This document shows positions 1 to 10,455 of a DNA stretch of 64,000 nt, one piece after another. How positions within the stretch are numbered: the stretch's first letter is position 1; every line of letters starts with the position of its first letter. Below the pieces are notes generated by a model, which saw only the letters and a program-made list of their open reading frames with translations, was not told the DNA's origin and made no database searches. The position numbers were made by a program, and so were the translations under genes. Source of the DNA: CALCKU01 sp964534845 (GTDB lineage Bacteria; Pseudomonadota; Alphaproteobacteria; Caulobacterales; Maricaulaceae); NCBI GenBank assembly GCA_964534845.1, contig CAZHPV010000004.1, forward strand, positions 21,490 through 85,489, written 5' to 3'.

Positions 1-3000
1 AGTCCCGTCAAGCGGGCTAATGCCTTCATTGACAACAAAGCCGTCATTGTCATTTCCGTCCAGCGCATCCTCAAAGACATCGGCAAGACCGTCACCGTCC
101 CTATCGCCCGCAGCATACGTCACGCCAAGGCCGTTTTCATTGACGTCCAAAATACCGTCATCATCTGAATCAGGGTCGAGGAAATCAGCATTGCCGAGGC
201 CATCTGTGTCCTGTGGTGTAATGATAGACTCTGCGGTAGTTGCAGCAGATGACCCTGCCGTTAAGCTTCCATTGCGCGTATCATAATTATCATCAAAACC
301 ATCTTGGTTGACGTCAGTGATATCTGCGCCCGTGCCGCTTGGCGCAATATAACCATCCGTAGACTGGGCTTCGATATTATCGGTAATACCATCATCATCA
401 CTATCGATGTCGAGGTGATCAGCAATGCCGTCTTGGTCAGTGTCTTGAGCCGCTGCAGCCGACAGGCCAAAGAAAGCCGATGGGCCAACACCATCGCCTA
501 TGACCTCAAAGGATATGCTTGTAATAGCCTGTGAAAAATCGACCTGTCCTGTTGATGTCAACAGGTCGGTAAAGATAATCGACCCAAAGGCCTGATTTGT
601 CACTCCATTTGCTATTGAATCTGTAAAGAAATCAGCACCGCCAACATTAATAATTGTTCCGACTTCATTCGTCGATCCCTCTGTGGCAAACCCGAATGTA
701 TCGGCTGAAATGGTAAAATTAGCATTGGTAATGACAGTTCCATCAGCCAATGTAAGCGTGAAATTACCGACACCTATTTGATCAGCACCGCCATCATTCC
801 CTATTCCTGCGATAAAGAATTGAACACCTTGTAGCGGTGTATCGGATGTTATCGTGTAAGTTCCGGCACCTTCTGGTGTTTCATTAAATCGAATTTGATC
901 CGCAAACGTCGGGTCGCGGAAAAGACCTGTATCGGTTGAGATTGTCAAATTAGCTGTAGTATTGCCCAAGGTCAGGGTCGCAGACTGGTCCCCGGTTCCA
1001 GCCGATGACATAGGAATGAAATTTGTTCGCGGTGCAAAGCCTTCATCAACATCCAGAATACCGTCATTATCATCATCAACGTCATCATCATTAATGACAC
1101 CGTCACCATCCGTATCAGCAGCCAAGACAATACCGAAAGTAGATGTAGATAGCGAAGACGTATTAAATGGCGCCGCGCCTCCGCTATCATCTGTAACGAA
1201 TGATGGCGGGTTGGACGGAATGTCATCCCCTGTCAGGTCGGAAACGCGGAAGGTCAGGCTGGTCCCACCGATTAGGCCTGGTTCTCCAAGGAAACGAATA
1301 TAGCTATCTGCAGAAAGAATAAGGGCTTGCCCTTCAGGTACAGGTAGAGCGTTTTCGTTATTGGGATCATCAAGGTCAAAATCCGTGAATTCATGGTCCG
1401 GCAAATCTGTTCGTACATATTGGAACCGCCCACCGCTTTCATCTGCGAAAATCACGCCAATGCCAAATTGGGACTGTTCAACATCGGTAATATTTAACTG
1501 CGCAAGCAGTTCAGCGACAGAAATCAGACCCAGCTCCGACGCGCTGTCCCCGTTCGCAATCGCATCACGCACTTGATCTCCCGTCAGATCAGCCACATTA
1601 GACCGACTCTCAGGGGTAAGGGTCAAGATCGGTTCGGCTTGGTTCCCACTACCGGCCTCAACCACCGTGCCGTTAAAGGCCGGATCGGTTTCAGTCAAAA
1701 CTACCGGGAGCGGCGCGTCATTAACGGCGCTAACGACAAGTGTTGTTAAAGCTTCATTTGATGCTAGCCCGCCTTCGTCAAAAACCTGCACTGTGATGTT
1801 AAACTCATGTAGATCAGGGTTTTCGTCCAAGGCTTCAAACTCTGCATTGGCAATCAATAATGCCAAAAGCTCTGAGGAAATTGTGCCTCCATCGGGCAGC
1901 GTAATGCTCAGCTCCCCTGTTGAAGCCGTGAGTTCGAAGACAAAATCAGCCGTGGTTGCATTTTCACTATCTTGGGTATTATTTCCCGCAAATGTAACCG
2001 TGACAGTCTCTGGGCCAAAATCGGCATTTACAGGCAAGGTTACATCGCCAATAATCAGATTGTCCACGACCCCTTCAGGAAAGTCGACAACGTCGAATGA
2101 GAGTACGGCGCGTACCAGATCCCCTTCACTAAAGTCGTCAATCAATATATTTTCGACAATATTTTGCGGATCATCATTTTCTACAAAGCCTTGAGAAAAA
2201 TTCGGGTCCGTATCATCTACGCCCTCAAAATCCAGATCGATAATAGGCGCGTCATTGTCACCATTAATGGTGATCGTGACCATTGCCATATCAGTATCGG
2301 CGTCAGTGCCATCTGATAGAGTATAGGTGAAAATCTCGGAAGCCGTATCGTCGGTCGTCAAATTCTCAAAGGCGCCATTTGGATCATAGTCAAATGTACC
2401 GTCCGTGCGGATTGTGAGTAGCGCGCCCGAGTCGAGCGTAATTTGCTGCCCATCAGTAATATCGACACCATTAATTTGCGTGATAGACAGTGTGTCACCG
2501 TTAACGTCGCTATCCGCCCCATTGCCATTATCGGCGAAAAGGTTTCCATTGGTAATAACGCCAATTTCAGCGCCTTCAGGGTCTTCATGAATTTCAAACT
2601 CATCAGCTTCGGCCACAGGTGCAACCTGCGCAACCAGATCAACCGTCGCTGTCGCAACATTTGACAGGATTAAGGGGTCACGTTGGAAGATAATATTATC
2701 AATTCCAAAATCGTTACCCATGCCATTTGTCGAAGTATTGCGAAGTTGGAGGTCAACCACAGTTACATCACCGGGATTGAATTCAAAGACGAGTGTTTGC
2801 CAATCTTCAACTGGACCACTATTGACATCAATTTCACCAATTGAAACGTCATTAATCAGAACTTCAAAAGGTCCAGCAGGGGATGTGTTTTGGCGGCCGA
2901 TGTCAATACTGATAGTATAGTCTTGATTGGCTTCAACAGGGATATTATCGCGTCCAAAAATAATGCGTTGATCATTCGGTACCTCTCCGCCCGTATTATG

Positions 3001-6000
3001 GAACAAGAATGTTCCGTCTGCATTATCAGCAAGCGTTTGGTTAAATTGCCCAGCATTATCAGCGTCTTGGATTTGACCATTTAGTGCACTAGCAAGTGCC
3101 CACCACGGGTCTGAACCTATTTGCTCCGCCGTGGCTTGCGTGCCCGCTTCTAATTCTTCAAAATCAATGACAAATGTGGCTGGATCAAATTGTGCGACTT
3201 GGAAATCAAATGTCCGCGCGACGCTATCATCAAGGTTGGCCGCCTCATTGCGGTAAGTGACGCTGCGAATAAGCGCGTCCATATCTGCATTAGAAATAAC
3301 GCCGTTGCTTTGCTCACGAATTGTAATAACGCCGTCACGGAAAATAATATCTACAGCTGTAGACGTTCCGGGAATGGTAATTCCAGACTGCACACTATCG
3401 GCATTCAGCGGGATATCAACGCCGGCAATGCTTAAGATTTCATCAGCGCCATCTGGCGCGTCTGATGTTGGGGTAATCGTCAAGAAGGTAAAGCCCGTCA
3501 CATGATCGCCTTCTAACGCGTCCGCGTCGAGATCAACGATTGAGACCGCATTAGAGCCAGCTATAAATTCGGAGGTAAAGCCGCGGTCCGTATCCGCTAC
3601 AGAGGCCCCCGAGTTCAAATCTAAAACAGGCGGGTTAGGCACGTCACGGAAATCAACATCTTGCTCAAGCGGCACACCGCCGCTGGCGTCATTATCTGCA
3701 TCAGGCAATGCGAGCGCACCTGTGGCGATGCTCTCATTGACGTTGAAACCGTCATCCACAAGGGTACCGTTTTGCGTATCGAACACATCAAACAGACCGT
3801 CGCCATCAATGTCAGTTGTGGCGTTCGATAGACCTGTCGCCGTGCCCGTCAGACCCGCTTCAACCGTATCATTACCGCCTTCATCATCTGAATCCGTATC
3901 AATGAAATCAGCATCACCGTCATCATCCGTATCAACGGGGGTAATAAGGGCATCAATCGATGTTGCAGCTGCTGAGTCGACATCAAGATCGGTGCGAGCA
4001 TCGAAATTATCATCGAGGCCGTCCATGTTGACATCGGTAAAGCCCGGTGTCCCGCCGACACCTGAAGGGGCGATAAAGCCATTGGTTGTTTGGGCCTCGA
4101 TATTATCGGTAATACCGTCATTATCAGAATCGATATCTAAGCGATTGATGATACCGTCATTGTCAGAGTCCAATTCAATAACCTGATTAAATTGGAAGAA
4201 CTGGTCATTAAATGTTATCTCGCCCGCAATGTCGTTTTGGGCGTCATAAACATAAGCCCTGACGGAATAGCGCGTATTTGCGTCAAGGGAATATTCCTCA
4301 AAAGATGCTGGAAATTGGGGATTAAAGTCACCACCCGTGCCAGGTTGGAATTGTTCGTCATCAATTAAAATGTCATGTGTCTGAAAGCCGTCATCGGAAA
4401 TTAAATAGGTGACACGATAATCGCCGCGGTTACTCCCTTGGGCATCTTCTGCAACAAAGGAGTGGAATAAGAACCGCAGAGACGACAAACTTTCTTGGGT
4501 CGTAAAGGATAGCTCAATGAAATCCTCCGCATCAAAAGCCTCAGCAAAAGTCAGAGCATTCGCATCCGCCAAGTCGAGCTCGAACAGTGAATTCCTACGC
4601 GTATTATCCTCAATCATTAAAACGGTTAGTCCTGAGCCAACAACCAAATCCTCTGTACTTGCAATAACATCAGAAACGGTCGGGCTTCCGACGCCATCAA
4701 TTATGTTCAAGCCAAGGTCCCTGCCGCCGTCGCCGACCATATCAAAAAGTAGCTGGCCAGAAGTCGGTAGAACCTCAGATCCCTCCAAGACATCCAAAAT
4801 GCCGTCATTATCATCGTCGATGTCAATAAAGTCGATAACGCCGTCATCATCCGTATCAATCATTTCAGCATCACGGAAATCAACGTCCTGCGTTAAGGGC
4901 ACGCCGCCGCCCGCGTCGCCGTCAACATCAGGCAGCGCGAACGCACCTGTCGCAATCGACTCGTTAACGTCAAATCCGTCATCTACGAGGGTTCCGTTTT
5001 GTTCGTCGAACACATCAAAGAGACCATCGCCATCAATGTCAGTTGTGGCGTCCGATAGACCTGTCGCTGTGCCCGTCAGGCCAGCTTCAACCGTATCACT
5101 TCCGCCTTCATTATCTGAATCTGTATCGACGAAATCGGCGTCCCCGTCACCATCCGTATCCACGGGCGTGAGGCCGATAGACCCTGCGCCAAGTAATGCG
5201 CCTGCAAGTCCCGTAGGCGTAGCGTCATACGCATCATCCAATCCATCTTGGTCAGCATCCGCATTTGCAGGTGCGATATAACCAAGTGTCGTCTGGGCCT
5301 CAATGTTATCAGTAATACCATCATTATCAGAATCGATATCGAGATGGTCAGCAATGCCGTCACCATCAGCATCACGGTCAAAAGCGATCGGGTCTACGGC
5401 TGTCGCTTGAACCCAGACAAGGCCAATAAAATCAAAATTATGCCCAGATGCCGTAGAAATATCTATCGACGTGTCGCCATTGCTTATGGCATCGGAAATA
5501 TCATAGACCTCGCGGTCAGCGGCTCTACCTGCAGCCGTATTGGTTAGGCTCGGCGCAGGAATATCTTCGGTTCCCCCAACTGTAATGAGGCCTCCAGCGC
5601 CTTGGCCGCCAGCATTTGTATGTCCGTCATCAAAGCCGCCCGCTGTTGCCGTAATCAACGTGTTATTGACCGTAACAGAACTTGTCTCACCTACGGAGCC
5701 CGTACTATGGTTTATGCCAAGGCCCAGAGTGACCTGGAAATTGGGGTCCGCCGTATCAAAATCACCTATGGGTATCGAAACATTTGACCCCTGACTTGTT
5801 ATAAGAGACGTAAATTGTAGAGCAATAAGGTTGTTTGCAACGCTCGCATCATTCCAAACAACGACGAGTGCTGTTCCGCTTGATGCATTGGGATCAACTT
5901 CTGATAATGTCAGGGTTAGATCTGTCCCTGATAAACCATCAATGTGATCACCAAGTTGGTCTGTGACATCACCCCAGCGATTTATGTTGATACCGCTAAT

Positions 6001-8793
6001 TTCAGTTTGGTCTAGAGTTACTGCGATTCCATCGACCGTAACATCCGAAGCCGGACCAGGTGTCGTACCGCCAGCATTATCAAAAGACACGACGTAAACG
6101 GCCGCTACAGTCGCACCGTCAGGGCGAACAATCGTTACGTCATTATCTTCGCCAGCGACCGCTGACCTATCATGTGTTCCATCAACAGAGAGTGAAAACT
6201 CACCCGTGAAATATGCATCAACACCTGCAGGCTGAATGACGTCTCTTTCATTAACATCCAAAATGCCGTCATTGTCGTCGTCAACATCGATTTCATCAGT
6301 AACGCCGTCATTATCCGTGTCAGGGGGTATATCAATAACCTGAATGCTTGAAATAGCCGTGTTTGAGGTCTGGGATGTATTATCTGTAACCGTTATCTCA
6401 ATCTCACGCGTCACCTCGTCATTGGGTTCTTCGGATGTATTTTCAAAGGTAATCGCGCGGATGGCCTGTTCATAGGCATTAGGCGTTGCAACGCCCGTTA
6501 AAGTGATGCTGCTATCTGAATTTACCGTGGCGGTAATGCCAGCGGGTAGCGTGCCTGTTACGGCAATTCGGTCATCTGTTTGCGGATTTGATATGACAAT
6601 TGTTGCGCTATCAATTGCTCCAAAATCGTCCGAAATATTAATCGTATCCGCAGCAATGGCAATGGGGTCGTCGCCTTCAGTGAAAATATTCTCAAAACTT
6701 GCATTTGTGTCAAGTGAGACTGGTCTATCAAATGCGTTAGAACCAAAATTGCCATTTAATAGAAACCCACCTGCGCGCCCGTCACGGTGAAAGATAATTG
6801 AATAGGAGGACGTATTTGTGAAATTAAGTTGCACAGAATTGGCTTGGGACAGAGATTGACTATTACCATTATTATCAAGCGGCGTAAAACGCAGAATTTC
6901 TATGTCTGAGAAATCTACCGGACCATCTCCAGCCGTAAAAATTAACATTTCTTGGGCATCTCTAACTACGATGTCACTATTCCTCCTATCTACACCGTCC
7001 GCATCTAGACGCGCTGCATCCGTGCCGGTTCCTTCACCAATAATGAAGCTATCAATGCTATCCGTCCGAACGGCAACCTCTTCCCCCGTTCCATTAGCTC
7101 CCGCATCAAGGTCTGCAATGACCACGGCAAAATTACCAACAACAGGAATATCCGTACCGCTTTGAACGACTGAATATCGAACTTCTACAGTCAGCTCATC
7201 ATCACTTCCTGTAATGGCATTATCGGTTCCCAAAGTTACCCGTGCATCGCTACCCGTATTGCCAATTTCAGGGTTATCGAACAGAGGACCTGTTTCTTCC
7301 TCTGCTGCGTTTACGAATTCTTCCATGTCGGTAATAAAGCGAACAACAGTCGCCACCACATCAATGGCCTGACCATCGATTGTTCCGACATTTGAATAAC
7401 GCACAAATTCACCATCGCCATTATTAGCTTCTTCTGTTTGACCATCAAAACCCAAATCTGAAATGTTTGAGAAATTCAAAGACGTAAAGTCACCCTGCCC
7501 AGGGACAATTGTAGAGCTGTCTTGAAAATCAAGGTCAATCGTTGGAGACTCCAATACAGGCAAATCCGCAGGATCAAACACGACCGTTGCTGCTGCCACA
7601 TTGGAATCCAATGTACCATCATTGAGTGTGAAGCTTATCTCACGATTTGTGCTGATAGTGCTATCATTATTGTCATAAGCAATGGCGCGAATAAGGGAAT
7701 TTATTTCTTCCGATGACATCGCTAAGCCATCATTTCGGACAATAGAATAGACCCCATTCATCGAATCAACTGTTGCATCATAACTCGTTGAATTGAAGAA
7801 AAAGTTTTGCGGGAAAGCTCCAGCTGTCGGCTGAAATGGGAACGCTGCATTCGTGCTACCATCAGGGTTTAACACTAAAATTGATTCCTGATTTGCCGCT
7901 GTAAAACCGCTGATGTTAAGCGTCAGGCTCACAATTTCTTCACCGTCCAGATCATCACCAATTGCGTCCACATTGGCTAAGCGCACCGGGAGGCTCCCTG
8001 TTGGATCAAAAAATACAGTTCTGTTTGCCGTATCCATATCAGCAACATTTAGATCAATCGTTGGAGCGACTGGCCAGTCAAATGTAGCAGTGGCTTGGCT
8101 TTGCGTGCCGTCTTCAGTCTCAACAACATAATCAAAAGAGACAAAACGTTCTGTCGGGTTATTCGGGCCAGTGACGTTAAATGTGCCGTCCTCTAGAAGT
8201 TCTACGCCCAAACCTGATGTAAGCTGGACGGGTTCATTCGCGTTTAACGCAATAAGACTATCGGGCGCTGCCGGATCAATAATCCCCTGCAAATCACCCT
8301 GAGTAAAATCATTGGCTCGAAGGTCGACATTTATCGTTTCGCCTGCATGGATTTCATATGCCCCGTCATCGCTAAGGCTATCGCTCCCCGTAAAGTCCTT
8401 AATGGGAGACGCGATTGCCTCAAATGTCTTATCTGAGGCGCTTAAAGTCTCGTTTTGCGGCGGGGCGAGCGCATAGGCATCACCCTCTGAAATCGGCTGC
8501 GAATTAACCGAAGAAATAAGCAAATTGGAGATATCCGTCTTTTCCACGGACGAAAAGTCTATCGCTTCTATTGTTGCTTGTACGTCCTCGGCCATCTGGG
8601 TCTCAGCGGCCATTTCTGCACCCGTTACGACAGCCGCCGCATCAAGCAAAATACGCGGTTCTAGAGCTTTTAAGCCCAAGCCCCCGCCTGAAAATGCAGA
8701 ACTCGCGAGGAGGTCCTGTTTACGACCCGTGCTAGCCTCTCCTGCGGATTGGATTTCAACTTCTAGATTTTTCTGCGATAATTTCTTAAACAT
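1..8793 (-). CDS. Giant LEPR-motif surface/secreted protein with cadherin-like and thrombospondin type 3 repeats (3' end outside window)
   Basis: One reading frame stays open from the ATG at 8793 to the left edge: at least 2931 codons with no stop in the many lines I read codon by codon. AAGGGAACGTG precedes the ATG. The N-terminus has no signal peptide but carries LEPRILLDAAA (residues 44-54), a motif seen at the start of very long repetitive secreted proteins. Residues about 85-820 look like cadherin/VCBS-type beta domains. After that, Asp-rich calcium-binding runs of the thrombospondin type 3 kind (for example DTDGDGDADFVDTDSDN) recur near residues 820-855, 1130-1330, 1540-1655, 2555-2585 and 2780-2931, separated by further beta domains. 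It is probably a Ca-stabilised adhesin or matrix protein exported by the neighbouring TolC/HlyD/M50 genes. The C-terminus is not visible, so a C-terminal type I signal or anchor cannot be judged. Gene identity is secure; function is inferred. Confidence 0.9.
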   Translation of the reverse strand, partial: MFKKLSQKNLEVEIQSAGEASTGRKQDLLASSAFSGGGLGLKALEPRILLDAAAVVTGAEMAAETQMAEDVQATIEAIDFSSVEKTDISNLLISSVNSQPISEGDAYALAPPQNETLSASDKTFEAIASPIKDFTGSDSLSDDGAYEIHAGETINVDLRANDFTQGDLQGIIDPAAPDSLIALNANEPVQLTSGLGVELLEDGTFNVTGPNNPTERFVSFDYVVETEDGTQSQATATFDWPVAPTIDLNVADMDTANRTVFFDPTGSLPVRLANVDAIGDDLDGEEIVSLTLNISGFTAANQESILVLNPDGSTNAAFPFQPTAGAFPQNFFFNSTSYDATVDSMNGVYSIVRNDGLAMSSEEINSLIRAIAYDNNDSTISTNREISFTLNDGTLDSNVAAATVVFDPADLPVLESPTIDLDFQDSSTIVPGQGDFTSLNFSNISDLGFDGQTEEANNGDGEFVRYSNVGTIDGQAIDVVATVVRFITDMEEFVNAAEEETGPLFDNPEIGNTGSDARVTLGTDNAITGSDDELTVEVRYSVVQSGTDIPVVGNFAVVIADLDAGANGTGEEVAVRTDSIDSFIIGEGTGTDAARLDADGVDRRNSDIVVRDAQEMLIFTAGDGPVDFSDIEILRFTPLDNNGNSQSLSQANSVQLNFTNTSSYSIIFHRDGRAGGFLLNGNFGSNAFDRPVSLDTNASFENIFTEGDDPIAIAADTINISDDFGAIDSATIVISNPQTDDRIAVTGTLPAGITATVNSDSSITLTGVATPNAYEQAIRAITFENTSEEPNDEVTREIEITVTDNTSQTSNTAISSIQVIDIPPDTDNDGVTDEIDVDDDNDGILDVNERDVIQPAGVDAYFTGEFSLSVDGTHDRSAVAGEDNDVTIVRPDGATVAAVYVVSFDNAGGTTPGPASDVTVDGIAVTLDQTEISGININRWGDVTDQLGDHIDGLSGTDLTLTLSEVDPNASSGTALVVVWNDASVANNLIALQFTSLITSQGSNVSIPIGDFDTADPNFQVTLGLGINHSTGSVGETSSVTVNNTLITATAGGFDDGHTNAGGQGAGGLITVGGTEDIPAPSLTNTAAGRAADREVYDISDAISNGDTSIDISTASGHNFDFIGLVWVQATAVDPIAFDRDADGDGIADHLDIDSDNDGITDNIEAQTTLGYIAPANADADQDGLDDAYDATPTGLAGALLGAGSIGLTPVDTDGDGDADFVDTDSDNEGGSDTVEAGLTGTATGLSDATTDIDGDGLFDVFDEQNGTLVDDGFDVNESIATGAFALPDVDGDAGGGVPLTQDVDFRDAEMIDTDDDGVIDFIDIDDDNDGILDVLEGSEVLPTSGQLLFDMVGDGGRDLGLNIIDGVGSPTVSDVIASTEDLVVGSGLTVLMIEDNTRRNSLFELDLADANALTFAEAFDAEDFIELSFTTQESLSSLRFLFHSFVAEDAQGSNRGDYRVTYLISDDGFQTHDILIDDEQFQPGTGGDFNPQFPASFEEYSLDANTRYSVRAYVYDAQNDIAGEITFNDQFFQFNQVIELDSDNDGIINRLDIDSDNDGITDNIEAQTTNGFIAPSGVGGTPGFTDVNMDGLDDNFDARTDLDVDSAAATSIDALITPVDTDDDGDADFIDTDSDDEGGNDTVEAGLTGTATGLSNATTDIDGDGLFDVFDTQNGTLVDDGFNVNESIATGALALPDADNDASGGVPLEQDVDFRDVPNPPVLDLNSGASVADTDRGFTSEFIAGSNAVSIVDLDADALEGDHVTGFTFLTITPTSDAPDGADEILSIAGVDIPLNADSVQSGITIPGTSTAVDIIFRDGVITIREQSNGVISNADMDALIRSVTYRNEAANLDDSVARTFDFQVAQFDPATFVIDFEELEAGTQATAEQIGSDPWWALASALNGQIQDADNAGQFNQTLADNADGTFLFHNTGGEVPNDQRIIFGRDNIPVEANQDYTISIDIGRQNTSPAGPFEVLINDVSIGEIDVNSGPVEDWQTLVFEFNPGDVTVVDLQLRNTSTNGMGNDFGIDNIIFQRDPLILSNVATATVDLVAQVAPVAEADEFEIHEDPEGAEIGVITNGNLFADNGNGADSDVNGDTLSITQINGVDITDGQQITLDSGALLTIRTDGTFDYDPNGAFENLTTDDTASEIFTYTLSDGTDADTDMAMVTITINGDNDAPIIDLDFEGVDDTDPNFSQGFVENDDPQNIVENILIDDFSEGDLVRAVLSFDVVDFPEGVVDNLIIGDVTLPVNADFGPETVTVTFAGNNTQDSENATTADFVFELTASTGELSITLPDGGTISSELLALLIANAEFEALDENPDLHEFNITVQVFDEGGLASNEALTTLVVSAVNDAPLPVVLTETDPAFNGTVVEAGSGNQAEPILTLTPESRSNVADLTGDQVRDAIANGDSASELGLISVAELLAQLNITDVEQSQFGIGVIFADESGGRFQYVRTDLPDHEFTDFDLDDPNNENALPVPEGQALILSADSYIRFLGEPGLIGGTSLTFRVSDLTGDDIPSNPPSFVTDDSGGAAPFNTSSLSTSTFGIVLAADTDGDGVINDDDVDDDNDGILDVDEGFAPRTNFIPMSSAGTGDQSATLTLGNTTANLTISTDTGLFRDPTFADQIRFNETPEGAGTYTITSDTPLQGVQFFIAGIGNDGGADQIGVGNFTLTLADGTVITNANFTISADTFGFATEGSTNEVGTIINVGGADFFTDSIANGVTNQAFGSIIFTDLLTSTGQVDFSQAITSISFEVIGDGVGPSAFFGLSAAAAQDTDQDGIADHLDIDSDDDGITDNIEAQSTDGYIAPSGTGADITDVNQDGFDDNYDTRNGSLTAGSSAATTAESIITPQDTDGLGNADFLDPDSDDDGILDVNENGLGVTYAAGDRDGDGLADVFEDALDGNDNDGFVVNEGISPLDGT
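3646..5175 (-). repeat. Intragenic duplication: two similar ~300-bp units (3646-3952 and 4872-5175)
   Basis: The two stretches read almost in parallel base by base; both contain, for example, catcaatgtcagttgtggcg and share the flanking codons. They encode the same calcium-repeat module (VDFRD, a Gly/Val/Pro linker, DVDGDAGGG or DADNDASGG, VNESIATGA, DIDGDGLFDVFD, GLTGTATGLS, then DTDSD). The spacing is about 1.2 kb. This looks like a duplicated unit within the giant gene. Confidence 0.8.
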
Positions 8794-8970
8794 CACGTTC
8801 CCTTTTCGGCTCACCGTCGGCCCACGACCGCAGCGTTTTTTGTTTTGAGAGAGTCAGAATGTTTGAACTTGAAAGAAGATTAAGGCCGTCAGATGCGCAG
8901 CATCTATGTGACTTATAAATATCTTTCAAATTCAAATAATCTGTCTCAGAGGTTCGAATATTAGGTCTGA
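8794..8970. other. Intergenic stretch between tolC-like and giant gene
   Basis: 177 bp between the stop of the outer-membrane lipoprotein and the ATG of the giant gene, both on the minus strand. It holds a small dyad, AGATGC-gca-GCATCT (8891-8905), with no T-run after it, so it is at best a weak terminator or attenuator. A separate promoter for the giant gene could lie here, but I see no convincing -35/-10 pair. Confidence 0.4.
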
Positions 8971-10455
8971 TTACAGACCCGGACTTAATTGGCGGCTGCC
9001 CCATAACGCTTCGAGATGGCTGGCTATCTGGGCAATATCTTCCGTCCCATTTATATCCACACCAAAAGGGTCATAACCCATTGCTGTGTAGACATTTGCC
9101 ATTGCTTCCTGCAGTTCAGCATGAAGCGCATCTCGGCGGGATTCAGACATTAACGCGTTCATTTGTTCGCGAATAAGCGCCTGCCGAGACGTTGAATTGG
9201 ATCTGGCAAGGGTTTCTATCTGGGCAAGAATATCACTTTGGACCTGCGTGCCCTGATTGGCCGTATCATATTCTTGGGTCAACATTTCATAACGGGCCCG
9301 CGAAACACTGACTTGTGTCATAATCGCCATGGCTGTTGCGAGAGCTTTCTGGCGTTCCAGATCGGCTGCCGCCTTGGCTCTTTTCTTACGCACAGGCGTC
9401 TCGAAAACCGAAATTAGGTTCCAACTGGCTTTTGCACCATAGGTCAGCCAGTCATTGTTAAACAGGAAACTATTCGTATTACCGTTTACACCAGCAAATC
9501 CCTCAAGGCTCGGGAAGGCCTCTAGGACCGCTGCGCGCATTTCAGCATCGCTAATTCTAACCGAATAGGCCGCTTCTCTTATTTCCGGTCTCTGACGTAA
9601 GGCCACATCCATCATATTTGATATATCTTGCGCCAGACGGGCAGGACGCGGCGTGATTGACGGTGTTTTAAGGGTAAAAGACACGTCGGCCGTTAATCCC
9701 ATTAACGCGGAGAGTTCCATTTTCGCCAAGGCAAGCTCGCGTTGAAGGCGTTGAGCCTGCGCTTGAATATCATTAAGCTCTCTTTGGTAAGACAAGGCCG
9801 GCATAGGGGCCGTCCGGCGCGCACTATAAAGCTGGCGGGAATTATCAAAGGCGGTTCTAACATCCGATTCCAATTGGGAGAGACGCTGGCCTAGTTTTTC
9901 AGCACTCACAGCGCGCCAATAGGCGCTATGAACATCTTCCATGATTTGGATAATAGCTTTGCGTTTGCGCTCTTCATATATCAGAACTTCATCGCCTAAT
10001 TGCTCGCTACGGATTTTCGACAATCCAAAGTCCAGTATATTCCAAGACGCGGTTAAGTCGCCGGATAGAAAACTTCTTTCCGTCGAAGTAGACGGCTCCA
10101 GTGATTCCTGGCCGGAGAGTAAGGATATGCTAGACGCACCCGCTTCATTATCACGCCCATAATATCCACCGCTCGCAACAATACGCGGTAAGTGTTTATA
10201 ACTTGAAAGGTCATAATCTTTCTGAGCGAGATCAAGCTCCATCATGGCCACGCGGTGATCCAGATTATATTTCAGCGCACGCGCCATAGCTTCATATAAA
10301 GATATGGGCTGGGCGACCGCTTCTTGTCCTGATGTGACCTGAGCGCGCAGATAATCAGCATTCATAGCAATATCTTGCGAACTCAGCGCATCCGGGGTTG
10401 TTTGACATCCAGTCAGGGCGATACCTGCCAGTCCTGTTAAAATTAATTTTCTCAT
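8971..10455 (-). CDS. TolC/NodT-type outer membrane efflux lipoprotein
   Basis: 494 residues. The start is ATG 10455, because AGGAG lies seven bases upstream; the GTG two codons earlier would leave almost no spacing. The N-terminus MRKLILTGLAGIALTGC is a lipoprotein signal with lipobox LTGC. The rest is a typical outer-membrane efflux protein: long helical stretches rich in Ala/Gln/Glu/Arg arranged as two similar halves (SEKLGQRLSQLESDVRTAF in the first, EYDTANQGTQVQSDILAQ in the second). It is the trimeric outer-membrane duct for an adaptor-dependent export complex. It reads in the same direction as the giant gene 177 bp downstream, and divergently from three adaptor genes. That context argues that it exports the giant protein rather than drugs. 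Family assignment is firm; substrate is inferred. Confidence 0.9.
   Translation of the reverse strand: MRKLILTGLAGIALTGCQTTPDALSSQDIAMNADYLRAQVTSGQEAVAQPISLYEAMARALKYNLDHRVAMMELDLAQKDYDLSSYKHLPRIVASGGYYGRDNEAGASSISLLSGQESLEPSTSTERSFLSGDLTASWNILDFGLSKIRSEQLGDEVLIYEERKRKAIIQIMEDVHSAYWRAVSAEKLGQRLSQLESDVRTAFDNSRQLYSARRTAPMPALSYQRELNDIQAQAQRLQRELALAKMELSALMGLTADVSFTLKTPSITPRPARLAQDISNMMDVALRQRPEIREAAYSVRISDAEMRAAVLEAFPSLEGFAGVNGNTNSFLFNNDWLTYGAKASWNLISVFETPVRKKRAKAAADLERQKALATAMAIMTQVSVSRARYEMLTQEYDTANQGTQVQSDILAQIETLARSNSTSRQALIREQMNALMSESRRDALHAELQEAMANVYTAMGYDPFGVDINGTEDIAQIASHLEALWGSRQLSPGL

Noticed and set aside
3646..5175. Repeated units as a CRISPR array or mobile element
   Set aside because: The units are long, in frame and part of a continuous coding sequence; there are no short identical repeats with unique spacers and no terminal inverted repeats.
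20..5794. Ser/Thr/Pro-rich plus-strand ORFs (20-286, 962-1303, 1667-2194, 3722-4186, 4517-5281, 5540-5794) as genes
   Set aside because: They are antisense shadows of the Asp-rich calcium repeats of the giant minus-strand gene; GAT/GAC codons read backwards give ATC/GTC-rich frames.
8786..9004. 72-residue ORF overlapping the ends of the tolC-like and giant genes
   Set aside because: It overlaps two real genes on the same strand in another frame, and has no ribosome-binding site or recognisable motif.
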